Below, in pieces: positions 1 to 9,516 of a DNA stretch of 45,176 nt. Origin of the DNA: Bacteroidota bacterium (GTDB lineage: Bacteria > Bacteroidota > Bacteroidia > Chitinophagales > Chitinophagaceae); contig JAFDXY010000026.1 of assembly GCA_018267725.1 (NCBI GenBank), forward strand, positions 1 to 45,176, read 5' to 3'. Every line of letters starts with the position of its first letter. The stretch's first letter is position 1. A program made the position numbers and the translations under genes. A model generated the notes under the pieces. It saw nothing but the letters and a program-made list of their open reading frames with translations. It had not been told where the DNA came from and did not search any database.

Positions 1-164
1 ACGATGAAAAATAAATTATATAAAAACCAAAGATGCCCCTCTTCATCATTTTGTATGTACATTTTATAAATAAAGCTCCTGCCAAATAAATAAAATACCG
101 CAAGGAGTAACAAAATTGCTATAGCAATAATTTTTATTTTTTTAGTTTTAAAAACAATACCCAT
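1..164 (-). CDS. exosortase F system-associated membrane protein (partial, runs off the left edge)
   Basis: A minus-strand frame opens with ATG at 164 and stays open to the window edge, giving 54 residues. It starts MGIVFKTKKIKI, then a hydrophobic stretch (about residues 12-26) and a polar segment containing YIQNDEEG. It overlaps the last 31 nt of the upstream xrtF gene in another frame, which suggests translational coupling. Small membrane proteins are known to sit directly beside XrtF-type exosortases in Bacteroidota, and the assignment rests mainly on that neighbourhood. Only the N-terminal part is visible. The overlap and codon pattern make a real gene likely; the exact family is an inference. 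Confidence 0.6.
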   Translation of the reverse strand, partial: MGIVFKTKKIKIIAIAILLLLAVFYLFGRSFIYKMYIQNDEEGHLWFLYNLFFI

Positions 165-709
165 AAGGCAAAAATTACGGCGTACATAATTAATTTAAAC
201 ACGTAATGGTGTGCTACTTCAATTAAATTAAACCTGTCAATATTCATTAAAGCTATAAAATAGCAACGCAATACATTAGCAACATATATAATAACCGAAC
301 CTGCTAAAACATAAATAAGTGTTTTTATTATTCCCGCAGGAAAGCAAAACAAAAACGATATATATAATATATACAATTCAAGTCCATTGCAAGGATCTGC
401 AATACCAATAATTTTTCGGTTATCTTTTAAAATAATATCAGAAGTAGTTTCTTCTCTGGTTAATTTATCTGTACCTGCTCTATGTTCTACCAAAAAAGTA
501 TTTTGAGGAAACTTCCATTTTAGTAATTGCACCGTTCCCCAACTGGTGGCGTTTCTTAGTTGTGTATCGGGTGTATTGAGCGGAAATAAAATAAAAGTGT
601 ACAATAATTTCCAAACAATAAAAATCACTAATGCTCTTTTAAGAAAAGTTTGTACTTCAGTTGGTATTTCTACCCATGTTTTTTTTATAGATGCCACAGG
701 GTTAAACAC
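134..709 (-). CDS. xrtF: exosortase family protein XrtF
   Basis: This is a 191-residue multi-pass membrane protein of the exosortase/archaeosortase family, predicted to be a cysteine transpeptidase that processes C-terminal sorting signals at the inner membrane. The family's catalytic residues are visible: Cys107 in ADPCNGLE, Arg148 in NVLRC and a His at 167/168 in VAHHYVF, each near a hydrophobic helix. Hydrophobic segments lie at about 25-43, 110-128, 131-155 and 168-188. The length fits the short Bacteroidota XrtF type rather than the longer EPS-linked exosortases. The start is GTG at 709, 1 nt past the ispF stop, and no in-frame ATG lies nearby. It is the fourth gene of the porU-porV-ispF-xrtF run. 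Its substrates are not identifiable here. Confidence 0.82.
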   Translation of the reverse strand: MFNPVASIKKTWVEIPTEVQTFLKRALVIFIVWKLLYTFILFPLNTPDTQLRNATSWGTVQLLKWKFPQNTFLVEHRAGTDKLTREETTSDIILKDNRKIIGIADPCNGLELYILYISFLFCFPAGIIKTLIYVLAGSVIIYVANVLRCYFIALMNIDRFNLIEVAHHYVFKLIMYAVIFALWVLFLKLKK

Positions 710-710
710 G

Positions 711-1196
711 TTAATTATTCTTTTCTATTAAAACAGTTGCGTAAGCTATTAAACCTTCTTCTCTGCCAACAAAACCCATTTTTTCTGTTGTGGTTGCTTT
801 AATGGAAACATCATTTATTTTAACCTCACAAATGTTGGCAATAGTTTGTTGCATTTGTTCTATATAAGGTTTTATTTTAGGTGTTTCTAAGCAAAGTGAT
901 GAATCAATATTTACAATACTGTAACCTTCTTGCTTTATTAATTCTACCGTTTTTTTTAATAAAATTTTACTATCAATATTTTTAAACTCATTGGAAGTAT
1001 CGGGAAAATGTTTACCAATATCTCCTAAACAAGCTGCACCTAGTAAAGCATCGCATATAGCATGTAATAAAACATCTGCATCGCTATGACCTAAAGCTCC
1101 TTTGGTGTGAGGAATTTTCACTCCGCCAATCCATAAATCTCTCCCTTCTGTTAGTTGATGAAAATCTATACCGTAACCAATTCTTAGCTTCGTCAT
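711..1196 (-). CDS. ispF: 2-C-methyl-D-erythritol 2,4-cyclodiphosphate synthase
   Basis: IspF converts CDP-methylerythritol 2-phosphate to the 2,4-cyclodiphosphate with release of CMP in the MEP isoprenoid pathway; it is a cytosolic homotrimer. The 161-residue length is standard. The N-terminal GYGIDFHQ supplies metal ligands Asp11 and His13, and His45 in HSDADVLLH is the third ligand. DIGKHFPDT and the C-terminal [18 protein letters not shown] motif are also present. ATG at 1196 lies 3 nt after the porV stop, and xrtF starts 1 nt after its own stop, so it is probably co-transcribed with both. No other MEP gene is in the window, so the link to secretion genes looks positional rather than functional. 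Confidence 0.97.
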   Translation of the reverse strand: MTKLRIGYGIDFHQLTEGRDLWIGGVKIPHTKGALGHSDADVLLHAICDALLGAACLGDIGKHFPDTSNEFKNIDSKILLKKTVELIKQEGYSIVNIDSSLCLETPKIKPYIEQMQQTIANICEVKINDVSIKATTTEKMGFVGREEGLIAYATVLIEKNN

Positions 1197-1199
1197 TCT

Positions 1200-2360
1200 T
1201 TAATAAGTAGCTTTATTTCCATCTAAATCAAAACTAATTCCTAATCTTAATGTATTTGAAAGTGGGTTGCGTGTTATACCATTACCCGATGGAACCAAGT
1301 AAGATAAATTCACTCCTAAAAAATCGTATTTTAAACCTGCACCTACTGCAAGAAAAGGATTACGACCACTACTTTTATCTTGATAAAAATATCCTGCTCT
1401 TAATGCAAATTTATTATCGTACCAAAACTCTAATCCAAGAGATGCTTGCATACTTGCGGTAAGGCTTGTACCATCTCCAAAAGATTTAAACCAACTACTC
1501 ATTACACTTTGGTTTCTGTAATCTGCCAATAAAGTAGAATCTGTTGTGGTATTGCCTGTTGCCTGCGGTGCTGCGGGTACTAATAATTTATTAATATCTA
1601 ATGCAAAAGTTATTTTGCTGCTTTCATTAATTACAGCTGTATAAGCTGCACCAATACCAAAATTTGCCGGAATAAAATCTTTGTTTTTTGCATCGCTGGT
1701 GTAACCAATTTTGGTTCCTAAATTAGAAAGTGCAATTCCCCATGAAAAACCATGACCATCATTTTGAATACCGTTATAATACAAACCTAAATCTGCAGCA
1801 ATTGATGTTCCTGCTTTATACACCACACCGCTATTATTTACATCTCCACTTGCTAAAGATGAATTAATATATCTGGCAGCAATACCTAAAGCAATATTAT
1901 CAGATAATTTAATGGAATATCCTGCATCAAAAGCAAATTCTCTTGGCCTGTATGAACTTAATGTATTACCGGAATAATCTGTAAATTGAATATTTCCTAA
2001 ACTAAAATAACGCAGTGATGCAGAGATAGCTTGGTTATCATCTAACTTATAAAAACCTGAAAGGCTTGCTAAATAAACATCATTCAAACCTAAATCTTTT
2101 AACCAAGGTGTATAATTCAAACCAATACCCGAATTATTTTTATTGAAAGGAGTTTTAGCAATATTCCAATAAGAAGCGTTTACATCGGGCAGAGTTGCAA
2201 TACCTGCATCGCCCATGGCACCGCCTCTTGCATCTGGATTAATACGCAAAAAAGGAACAGCAGTTGTTACAATATTGACGCTTTGCTGTGCTTGTGTATA
2301 AACAGCACTACACAGCATACCTACAAATACAAAAGTTAATTTAGAAAATTTATTTACCAT
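1200..2360 (-). CDS. porV: type IX secretion system outer membrane protein PorV (LptO)
   Basis: PorV is a beta-barrel outer membrane protein that takes cargo with type IX C-terminal domains from the translocon and delivers it to the PorU sortase. The 386-residue product has a signal peptide (about residues 1-24, likely cleaved after TQA), then the family's conserved block FLRINPDARGGAMGDAG and alternating strand segments to the C-terminus (LRLGISFDLDG). The length is as expected for the family. It lies 72 nt downstream of porU on the same strand, with no terminator between, and ends 3 nt before ispF. The porU-porV-gldJ neighbourhood is a known Bacteroidota arrangement and strengthens the call. 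Confidence 0.95.
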   Translation of the reverse strand: MVNKFSKLTFVFVGMLCSAVYTQAQQSVNIVTTAVPFLRINPDARGGAMGDAGIATLPDVNASYWNIAKTPFNKNNSGIGLNYTPWLKDLGLNDVYLASLSGFYKLDDNQAISASLRYFSLGNIQFTDYSGNTLSSYRPREFAFDAGYSIKLSDNIALGIAARYINSSLASGDVNNSGVVYKAGTSIAADLGLYYNGIQNDGHGFSWGIALSNLGTKIGYTSDAKNKDFIPANFGIGAAYTAVINESSKITFALDINKLLVPAAPQATGNTTTDSTLLADYRNQSVMSSWFKSFGDGTSLTASMQASLGLEFWYDNKFALRAGYFYQDKSSGRNPFLAVGAGLKYDFLGVNLSYLVPSGNGITRNPLSNTLRLGISFDLDGNKATY

Positions 2361-2432
2361 AGCAGAAAGTTGAATGATTGAATTTTAAGTAACAATAAAA
2401 TTTTAGAGTAGAAATTATATCATTCAAACTTT

Positions 2433-5400
2433 TTAGTGTAAGTATAATTGCTGCGTTAAAGTAGCAGTTTGGTTTTTTGTTTGTACAATAATACGATAAA
2501 TATAATTACCCTGCAAGGCTTTCCTTCCACCGGTAGTTGTTCCATCCCACACAAAATCTATACTTCTATCTCCGGCATTATTTATTTGTTTGCTAAAGCT
2601 TTGCACCAATGCACCATTAAAATTATAAATATTTAATTGCACACTTAAATTAGAGCCGGGTTGATTGTGTTCAAAAGAAAAAGTTGTTTTATTAGTGAAA
2701 GGGTTAGGATAATTATATAAATTTTTAATAACCAATTTTTCTTGTTTAGAAACTTTGAAATGAATGGTTGCTTCGTTGGAATTGTTTACAACATCCCAAG
2801 CTTTAATTTTTATAGAATGAATACCTTCGGAAAAAACAGGTAATTGATACGTTACTGTGCCTTGCTGATAACTATTTAAAGCTGCTTCGTAATAATTATT
2901 CAATACAATTAAATTTCTTTCATCTCCATCTATTACGGCAGTTATATCGTGTCCAATTCCTAAGCCTGTTGTGTTTATGCCCGAAGTATCTGCCAACTTT
3001 ACCAACAATAATGGTGTTTCGTTGGTTAAACCGCCATCTTTAAAATTATAATCATTCAAATAAATTTTAATATCGGGACCAACATTATCGGTATTAATAT
3101 TTGATGATGTATTTCCTATTTTAAAATTTGTTGAAACGCCTGCTGCATCTGTATTTCCGTTATCGGCATATAAACTTAGCTTTCCGTTTCCTACATTATA
3201 ATTAATATCTTTAGGCACTACAAAAGAAAAATTAAATTTTCCGTTTGTTACCGTTGCTTTTCCTTTATAAATAATATTGGTTTGCTGGCTAAATGTTGTT
3301 ACAGGGCTTGCCGGAGTGTTTCCTAATGTTGAAACAATTTGTGGTTTATCAAACAATGTTGGATAAACAGTTCCATTAAAATTATTCAATATATTTCCAG
3401 AAACATCTGTAACACTTCCTGCCAATGTATATTTTTCTAATGCTTTTAAAGTATCGCTTCCTAAAACAAAGTGGTTATTAATACTATCTAACTGTATTTT
3501 ATATTTTGGGAAAGCAAGCTTCATGGCAGGATCTCCCAAAAGTGTAAATTTTCTGTTATTCAATACATCACTTGAAGTTTGATAAGTATAGTTTTTTGCT
3601 TGTTTTACGGCATCTCCTAAGGTTAAATAATTACCGTTTGTATTGGCAGTAAAAGCAATTTTTATGTAATTATCATTCATTATTCTGTTGCTATTGGCAA
3701 AAACGGGTCGGGTAGTTGTCATTAATGCAATAGCACCGGTACTATCATTATACAATAAACTTCCGCCTAAAGAATTTTTAGAAGGGTCATCATAAGGTGC
3801 AAAATCGCAGGTGGCTGTAATAAATAAAGGCAGCTTAGTGCTGTTGTGAAACTGCTTGGTTTCATCTGCACCCAAAACTGCCTCATCTGCTAACTGCCTG
3901 TAACCTCCGTGGCCATTATAGTTAAATAAGAAAATACCGTTTGAAATTTTGCTCACAATAGCCAAATTGACGCTTGGATAACGTGCTCCGCCGCTCCCAC
4001 TCACAAGTGGGAAAGCGTCTAAATACAATTTGGTGATATTAAAGTTAGGATAAGACAACGCTGCATCTGAAGAGTTTAATTCTGCATCATGCAAGTGTAT
4101 ATTATTGTCTTTATCGTCCGCTACAAATATGCACTCGTTTTTCCAATTACCCAAATAATTATTAATATGATAATTGACAATCTTTTGTACCATTATCGCT
4201 GCTTCGGTTTTATTTCTTGCAGGTAATCTTCCAATACCCACATTTAATATATTATTGGTTGATGATGTTGTTGCGGTGTTTATATTATCACTATCATTTA
4301 TCAATCCAAAAAAATCGTCTGAAACATAGGTAGATAAAGGATCTAAAGCATTGGCACTTTCATAAGCAGGAACATAATTGGTATTATATGATAACCTGTT
4401 TTTATAATCGTAAGATGCTGCTCCTAACAATAAAACATATTTTGGTTTTTTGGTTGAATCAGTTCCTGCTTTATCGTAATACATTTTTATAAAATCTCTT
4501 ATTGCGGTGGGGTCTTTAATACCTGAAGAAAATTCATTATATATTTGGTTGGTTAAAGCCACAGTAACTCTGTATCCATATTGTTGTGTATGAAAAGCAG
4601 CTAATTTTTGAGCTTCGGTTTCAAAATCAGGAGGCGTAATAATTAAATAATCTGCCACAGTGCTATTATGCAAGTTTTGATTATTAATTTTTCCTATTGC
4701 TACAGGAATTAAAAAGTTAGCATTATTAAAACAAACGTATTCTTTTAAACTTTCTGCAGTATTAATAAATGTTGTTTGGTTTGTGTTGAATGAAGTGTTC
4801 ATTCTTACAGGTTCTAAAGCATTAGAAATATTCCAAACTGTTGTTGTATTGTTTGTGCCCCAAATAACAAACTGAGGTACAGAAGAAGCAGCTACGGAAT
4901 TCCAATCTCTAAAAAATAATTGATTGGTATTATTCATTGAAAGATTTTTTCTTCCTAAAACTTCAAACCAATTTAACCAACCTTGTGCACCCGCAACAGT
5001 TTGATTATAATTAATAGAAATATTTAATGAAGATTGATTGGGAATATACGTTGCCGATTGATTTGACTGAACTGCATAAGCATCTAAAAAATACCCTGAA
5101 ACACTTGCTATATTTATGTTTTGTAAAAATTGGCTATTAATATTTATTAAAAAATTACTATTGCCACCAATACTTCTACTTGCCAAACTTGTATTTAATT
5201 GTATAGGATTATTAATAACAAAACCTGAAAAATCTACAGGAAAATTTCTTGTAAGTGTATTACCATTTACGGTACTAAATTCCTCTCCATACCATTCTTT
5301 ACCACTGTTTAAAAAATTTACTTTATCGTTTTCATAAAAGTATCTTTCGTTGTAGGTATTTACGGTTGTAGTTGAAGTTAAAGAAGTGGCAGAAGTTTTT

Positions 5401-5870
5401 ATGCGTTTACCATTCCCTCCAATATTTATAAAATAATAAGCCGAATCTGCATACAAATTTTTTTGATGGCTGAAGCTTTTATTCAAACTATCTTTCAACC
5501 ATTTATCTGGGCCTTCTGCATAAAATAAAAAATAATCATTCCCGTTAAAAATACCATCGCCACCATCATACATATCAATGGCATTTTCATATACATCATC
5601 AATTCGTGGCACAGCATTATCTTCTGCCAACATACTTCCTCCGTTTCCAAATAGTCTTATACTTACCGAACTTAAATTATTAGTATTTATTCCTAAAGTG
5701 TTTAAAAAAGCTACATCAATTTTATAAATGCCTTGTTTTGTTATGGTAATTTTATACCAATTGCCCGTTGCCAATACAGAATTTGTTGCATAGTTTCTTT
5801 GGGCAAAACAGGTGTAAACACCCAATATTAACAATATTATAAAAAAAGATTTTCTAAAAAATGCAGCCAT
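2433..5870 (-). CDS. porU: type IX secretion system sortase PorU
   Basis: PorU is the gingipain-like (peptidase C25) surface protease that removes the type IX C-terminal signal from cargo and attaches the mature protein to the cell surface. From the ATG at 5870 it is 1145 residues; a TTG lies three codons upstream, but the ATG gives a normal signal peptide (to about residue 25, FAQ). The C25 domain covers roughly residues 400-770, with His654 in YNGHGG and Cys688 in ATCDFAPYDD as the expected dyad. The C-terminus (NYPNPF, GTTTGGRKALQGNYIYR) resembles a type IX C-terminal domain, as seen in PorU itself. It heads the porU-porV-ispF-xrtF run and diverges from gldJ. A short palindrome in the DAFPLVSG region (about 4000) keeps frame. 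Confidence 0.96.
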   Translation of the reverse strand: MAAFFRKSFFIILLILGVYTCFAQRNYATNSVLATGNWYKITITKQGIYKIDVAFLNTLGINTNNLSSVSIRLFGNGGSMLAEDNAVPRIDDVYENAIDMYDGGDGIFNGNDYFLFYAEGPDKWLKDSLNKSFSHQKNLYADSAYYFINIGGNGKRIKTSATSLTSTTTVNTYNERYFYENDKVNFLNSGKEWYGEEFSTVNGNTLTRNFPVDFSGFVINNPIQLNTSLASRSIGGNSNFLININSQFLQNINIASVSGYFLDAYAVQSNQSATYIPNQSSLNISINYNQTVAGAQGWLNWFEVLGRKNLSMNNTNQLFFRDWNSVAASSVPQFVIWGTNNTTTVWNISNALEPVRMNTSFNTNQTTFINTAESLKEYVCFNNANFLIPVAIGKINNQNLHNSTVADYLIITPPDFETEAQKLAAFHTQQYGYRVTVALTNQIYNEFSSGIKDPTAIRDFIKMYYDKAGTDSTKKPKYVLLLGAASYDYKNRLSYNTNYVPAYESANALDPLSTYVSDDFFGLINDSDNINTATTSSTNNILNVGIGRLPARNKTEAAIMVQKIVNYHINNYLGNWKNECIFVADDKDNNIHLHDAELNSSDAALSYPNFNITKLYLDAFPLVSGSGGARYPSVNLAIVSKISNGIFLFNYNGHGGYRQLADEAVLGADETKQFHNSTKLPLFITATCDFAPYDDPSKNSLGGSLLYNDSTGAIALMTTTRPVFANSNRIMNDNYIKIAFTANTNGNYLTLGDAVKQAKNYTYQTSSDVLNNRKFTLLGDPAMKLAFPKYKIQLDSINNHFVLGSDTLKALEKYTLAGSVTDVSGNILNNFNGTVYPTLFDKPQIVSTLGNTPASPVTTFSQQTNIIYKGKATVTNGKFNFSFVVPKDINYNVGNGKLSLYADNGNTDAAGVSTNFKIGNTSSNINTDNVGPDIKIYLNDYNFKDGGLTNETPLLLVKLADTSGINTTGLGIGHDITAVIDGDERNLIVLNNYYEAALNSYQQGTVTYQLPVFSEGIHSIKIKAWDVVNNSNEATIHFKVSKQEKLVIKNLYNYPNPFTNKTTFSFEHNQPGSNLSVQLNIYNFNGALVQSFSKQINNAGDRSIDFVWDGTTTGGRKALQGNYIYRIIVQTKNQTATLTQQLYLH

Positions 5871-5963
5871 TATATGCAAATATTATATCTTTAACTACAA
5901 GTTAAAATTAAACTTGTTGCCTGCAATTTAAAGAAGGCAGTATTTCTATTAGTTAAAATCTCC

Positions 5964-5971
5964 TATATTCG
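5964..5971 (+). promoter_or_regulatory. putative -7 promoter box for gldJ
   Basis: TATATTCG fits the TAnnTTCG variant of the Bacteroidota -7 element and lies 57 nt before the gldJ ATG in the porU/gldJ divergent spacer. No convincing TTG at the -33 position was found, so this is a motif match only. Confidence 0.45.
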
Positions 5972-6028
5972 CAAAGCACAGAAATTTTACACTCAAATTT
6001 TTATTGAAGAAAAACTAAATTAGAATCT

Positions 6029-7594
6029 ATGCAAGTGCTTACCAGCGTAAGAAACTGTGTTTTATTGGCAGCAACAGTTATATCAGTATCCTCATGTAAC
6101 CTTATCAAAAAAAAGCAAGAAAAATCGGCTGTTACCGGTTGGAATTATAACGATAAAACACAAGGTGGTTTTAGTGTTCCTAAACCTAAAGATATTAAAA
6201 CTGCTCCCGGATTGGTATTTGTGCAAGGCGGTACTTTTACCATGGGTGCTTCGCAAGAAGATGTAATGGGCGATTGGAACAATGTACCTCGCCGTGTTAC
6301 CGTAAACTCTTTTTTTATTGATAGAACCGAAGTAGCCAATGTTCACTATCGTGAATATTTGAATTGGATGGAAAATGTATTTAGCGACCCTCAATACGCA
6401 TCTGTTATTGAAGCAGCTAAACCCGATACTTTAGTTTGGCGTAGCGAATTAGCTTACAACGAACCTTATGTTGAAGATTATTTTCGTCACCCTGCCTACA
6501 ACTATTACCCCGTAGTTGGTGTTTCATGGAAACAAGCCAGCGATTTTTGTATTTGGAGAACAGACCGTGTAAATCAATTAGAATTAGTAAAAAAAGGATA
6601 CGTAAATAAAAATAATATTAAAACCGAATTAAACGGAGGCGGTCAAGAAAACTTTAATAGCAAAGCCTATTTAATGGGCGAGTATCAAGTACAACCCGGC
6701 AGAACAGCTACTTCTAGAAGTAATCCGTTAAAAGATGCTCAAGGCAGACCAAGAACACAAGTAAAGTTTGAAGATGGAATTATGTTTGGAGATTACCGCT
6801 TACCAACAGAAGCTGAATGGGAATATGCTGCCAACGGTTTAATATTAGAAAATCCGCAACGAAAAATAGGTTACGGCAAAAAACGTGGTGAAGAAGTTAT
6901 AGCCAACAAACAAATTTATGCTTGGAAAAATAGTGGATTTGATAACCTACGTTCAACAAAACAAGGTGCATACCAAGGTGCTTTTTTAGCTAATTTTAAA
7001 CGCGGAAACGGAGATAATATGGGCGTGGCCGGCGGTTTAAACGATAATGCTGCTATTCCTGCCGAAGTTTCTTCTTACGCTCCCAACGGATTTGGATTAT
7101 ACAATATGAGTGGCAACGTTAGCGAATGGGTTTTTGATGTTTATAGACCTCAAACCAATAGCGATGCAAGTGACTTTAACCCTGTGCGTGGTAACGTTTT
7201 TAAGAAAGTTGATATGAGCAAAGGGCAAGGAAATTTACGTGATAATATGGGTAGAATTATTATGGTTCCCGAATCAGATTCTGCTTTACGCAACCGCAGA
7301 AATTATCAACGTTCTTATGCTGTAAACTATTTAGATGGAGATTCTTTAAGCGGAGCAAGTTACGGTTACGGTTTAACTACTTTAATTTCAGATAGTTCAA
7401 GAGTTGTAAAAGGTGGTAGTTGGAATGATATGCCTTATTGGCTTAGCCCTGGTACTCGCCGTTTTTTAGAACAAGACCAAGCAAGCAGTACCATTGGTTT
7501 TAGATGTGCCATGAGCCATTATGGTGCAGCAGAAGGTACATCTAACAAAGCAAAAACAGGTATCTTCTTACCAGGAAGAAGAGCTAAAAAATAA
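6029..7594 (+). CDS. gldJ: gliding motility / type IX secretion lipoprotein GldJ
   Basis: GldJ is a lipoprotein required for gliding and type IX secretion in Bacteroidota, and is thought to form helical tracks and stabilise GldK. The 521-residue product has a lipobox SVSSC with lipidated Cys23. A sulfatase-modifying-factor (FGE/SUMF1) fold follows: VFVQGGTFTMG (about 67-78), the FIDRTEVANVHYREYL region, YPVVGVSWKQA, RLPTEAEWEYAA, then NMSGNVSEWV, VKGGSWND and GFRCAM. The family lacks the formylglycine oxidase activity expected of true FGEs. TGWNYNDKTQGGF near the N-terminus is characteristic of GldJ rather than GldK. It diverges from porU and ends before a strong hairpin terminator. Confidence 0.92.
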   Translation: MQVLTSVRNCVLLAATVISVSSCNLIKKKQEKSAVTGWNYNDKTQGGFSVPKPKDIKTAPGLVFVQGGTFTMGASQEDVMGDWNNVPRRVTVNSFFIDRTEVANVHYREYLNWMENVFSDPQYASVIEAAKPDTLVWRSELAYNEPYVEDYFRHPAYNYYPVVGVSWKQASDFCIWRTDRVNQLELVKKGYVNKNNIKTELNGGGQENFNSKAYLMGEYQVQPGRTATSRSNPLKDAQGRPRTQVKFEDGIMFGDYRLPTEAEWEYAANGLILENPQRKIGYGKKRGEEVIANKQIYAWKNSGFDNLRSTKQGAYQGAFLANFKRGNGDNMGVAGGLNDNAAIPAEVSSYAPNGFGLYNMSGNVSEWVFDVYRPQTNSDASDFNPVRGNVFKKVDMSKGQGNLRDNMGRIIMVPESDSALRNRRNYQRSYAVNYLDGDSLSGASYGYGLTTLISDSSRVVKGGSWNDMPYWLSPGTRRFLEQDQASSTIGFRCAMSHYGAAEGTSNKAKTGIFLPGRRAKK

Positions 7595-7637
7595 AAGGAA
7601 AGGTAAATTGCAAACTCCGTGAAAGCCGGATAATTTT

Positions 7638-7672
7638 GAAAGCCATTCATAACAGAATGGCTTTCTTCTTTT
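7638..7672 (+). terminator. rho-independent terminator after gldJ
   Basis: A perfect 11-bp stem, GAAAGCCATTC paired with GAATGGCTTTC around a 6-nt loop, is followed by TTCTTTT. It lies 43 nt past the gldJ stop and before the murF promoter box. Confidence 0.85.
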
Positions 7673-7704
7673 CAATATTCTATTAAACAATATCTTCAAT
7701 CATT

Positions 7705-7712
7705 TACTTTTG
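7705..7712 (+). promoter_or_regulatory. putative -7 promoter box for murF
   Basis: TACTTTTG is an exact match to TAnnTTTG. It lies between the gldJ terminator and murF, 17 nt before the murF ATG, so murF probably has its own promoter. No TTG is seen at the expected upstream distance. Confidence 0.5.
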
Positions 7713-7729
7713 AAATAAATAATTTTTAC

Positions 7730-9010
7730 ATGACTATTGAAAATTTATATAAACTATTTTTACAATATCCATCAATACAAACAGATACAAGAAAATTAAA
7801 AACGGGAGATATTTTTTTTGCATTAAAAGGTCCCAACTTTAACGCAAACAATTTTGCTTTACAAGCTTTACAACAAGGTGCCGTTTATGCAGTAATAGAT
7901 GAACCAATTGATGACAACAATAACCAATTAATTAAGGTTGATGATGTTTTAATTACACTTCAACAATTAGCAAAACATCATAGACAACAATTTAAAATTC
8001 CATTTATAGCCATAACAGGCAGTAATGGAAAAACCACTACCAAAGAATTAGTAAGTACTGTTTTAGCAACACATTACAAAACATATACTACGCAAGGCAA
8101 CTTAAACAATCATATAGGTGTTCCTTTAACATTGTTAAGCATTAAACAAGATGCTGAAATTGCTGTAATTGAAATGGGTGCCAACCATCAAAAAGAAATT
8201 GAAAGTTATTGCAGTTACACTTTGCCCACACACGGTATTATTACCAATGCAGGAAAAGCACATTTAGAAGGTTTTGGCGGAATTGAAGGTGTAAAAAAAG
8301 GTAAAGGAGAATTATTTGATTTTTTAAAGAATAATAATGGTACTGCATTTATTAATTGGGATTACGATTATTTACAAGAAATGAGTAAGGGTATTAATAA
8401 TATTATAAAATATGGTACACACCATGCAGATTATGTTGGAACAATTAAAACAAGCGAACCTTTTTTACAAGTTAGTTTTTCAAAAGGCGTTAGCATCAAT
8501 TCCATTCAAACAAATCTTGTAGGAGATTATAATTTACCCAATGTATTGTGTGCAGTTGCCGTAGCTATATATTTTAATGTTCCCGAAGAAAAAATAAAAC
8601 AAGCTTTAGAAAATTATACTCCATCAAACAGCCGATCTCAAATGATAGAAAAAGGCAGTAACAAAATTATTTTAGATGCCTACAATGCCAACCCCAGTAG
8701 TGTAAAAGCAGCTATTGAAAATTTTGCAAAAATTAATGCTGCCAACAAAATAATTATGTTAGGCGGAATGATGGAATTGGGCGAAACAAGTATTGCAGAG
8801 CATGGTGCTATTGTTAATTTAATAGAACAATATAAATGGAAAGAAGTTGTTTTAGTTGGTGGAAATTTTAAAACAACGCATAACAATTTTTTATACTTTA
8901 ATAATGCTACCGAAGCCAAACAATGGTTACAGCAACAACTTTTACAAAATACTTATTTGCTTGTAAAAGGAAGCCGCAGTATGCAAATGGAAAAAGTTTT
9001 AGAAGATTAA
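7730..9010 (+). CDS. murF: UDP-N-acetylmuramoyl-tripeptide--D-alanyl-D-alanine ligase
   Basis: MurF adds D-Ala-D-Ala to UDP-MurNAc-tripeptide, the last cytoplasmic step of the peptidoglycan precursor. The 426-residue product has the N-terminal substrate domain (SIQTDTRKLKTGDIFFALKG), the ATP-binding loop ITGSNGKTTTKEL (about 103-115), the central block EMGANHQKEI, TNAGKAHLEGFG, and the C-terminal ligase domain (LDAYNANPSSVKAAIENF, MLGGMMELGE, VLVKGSRSMQME type ending). It is near the short end of the usual 430-460 range. murF directly downstream of gldJ is a known order in related genomes. Start ATG at 7730 follows a TAnnTTTG box. Confidence 0.97.
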   Translation: MTIENLYKLFLQYPSIQTDTRKLKTGDIFFALKGPNFNANNFALQALQQGAVYAVIDEPIDDNNNQLIKVDDVLITLQQLAKHHRQQFKIPFIAITGSNGKTTTKELVSTVLATHYKTYTTQGNLNNHIGVPLTLLSIKQDAEIAVIEMGANHQKEIESYCSYTLPTHGIITNAGKAHLEGFGGIEGVKKGKGELFDFLKNNNGTAFINWDYDYLQEMSKGINNIIKYGTHHADYVGTIKTSEPFLQVSFSKGVSINSIQTNLVGDYNLPNVLCAVAVAIYFNVPEEKIKQALENYTPSNSRSQMIEKGSNKIILDAYNANPSSVKAAIENFAKINAANKIIMLGGMMELGETSIAEHGAIVNLIEQYKWKEVVLVGGNFKTTHNNFLYFNNATEAKQWLQQQLLQNTYLLVKGSRSMQMEKVLED

Positions 9011-9040
9011 TTTTGGTGCAAGCTAATTTTTCTTAAATGT

Positions 9041-9048
9041 TATCTTTG
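9041..9048 (+). promoter_or_regulatory. putative -7 promoter box that decides the DUF983 start
   Basis: TATCTTTG matches TAnnTTTG exactly and ends 6 nt before the ATG at 9055. It overlaps an upstream in-frame ATG at 9037, which argues against that ATG being the true start and implies a very short or absent leader. Confidence 0.5.
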
Positions 9049-9054
9049 CAGCTT

Positions 9055-9504
9055 ATGAAAGCATTAAACTATTTAGCTGCAGTTTTTACCAATAAATGCC
9101 CACGTTGCAGAAAAGGTTATTTATATAAAAACACCAACCCTTACAATTTTAAAAACAATATAAAAATGAATGAGCATTGCCCTGTTTGCGGGCAGCCTAC
9201 AGATTTAGAAGTTGGTTTTTATTACGGCACTGGTTACGTTAGTTATGGCTTAAGCCTTGCTTTTGTTGCTATTAGTTTTGTTATATGGAAAATATTTATT
9301 GGCGTAAGTTTTGATATTGATGATAACAGAATTTTTTATTGGCTTACTATTTCTATTAGCTTATTAGTTTTATGCCAACCACTTATTATGCGTTTATCAA
9401 GAACACTATGGTTAAGTTGGTTTGTAAAATACGATGCCAATTGGAAAAACAATAAACCCGAACAAAGAGAAAGAGTTGTAGAAGAACACATGCATAATTG
9501 GTAA
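9055..9504 (+). CDS. DUF983 family zinc-ribbon membrane protein
   Basis: From ATG 9055 this is 149 residues. The N-terminal half carries two CxxC knuckles, CPRC at about 15-18 and CPVC about 30 residues later, spaced as in a zinc ribbon. Two hydrophobic helices follow (about 63-85 and 95-113) and the tail is basic and polar. This is the DUF983 layout; the biochemical function of the family is unknown. An in-frame ATG at 9037 would add six residues but overlaps a promoter-like box, so the later start is preferred. The gene lies 44 nt after murF and upstream of a tRNA-Ser. Confidence 0.85.
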   Translation: MKALNYLAAVFTNKCPRCRKGYLYKNTNPYNFKNNIKMNEHCPVCGQPTDLEVGFYYGTGYVSYGLSLAFVAISFVIWKIFIGVSFDIDDNRIFYWLTISISLLVLCQPLIMRLSRTLWLSWFVKYDANWKNNKPEQRERVVEEHMHNW

Positions 9505-9516
9505 AGTATAAACCAT

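Noticed and set aside
3990..4020. Palindrome TCCCACT...AGTGGGA in porU as another in-frame mobile repeat
   Set aside because: The encoded DAFPLVSGSGG fits the normal length of the PorU family at this position, so an insertion is not supported. Short palindromes of this size arise by chance.
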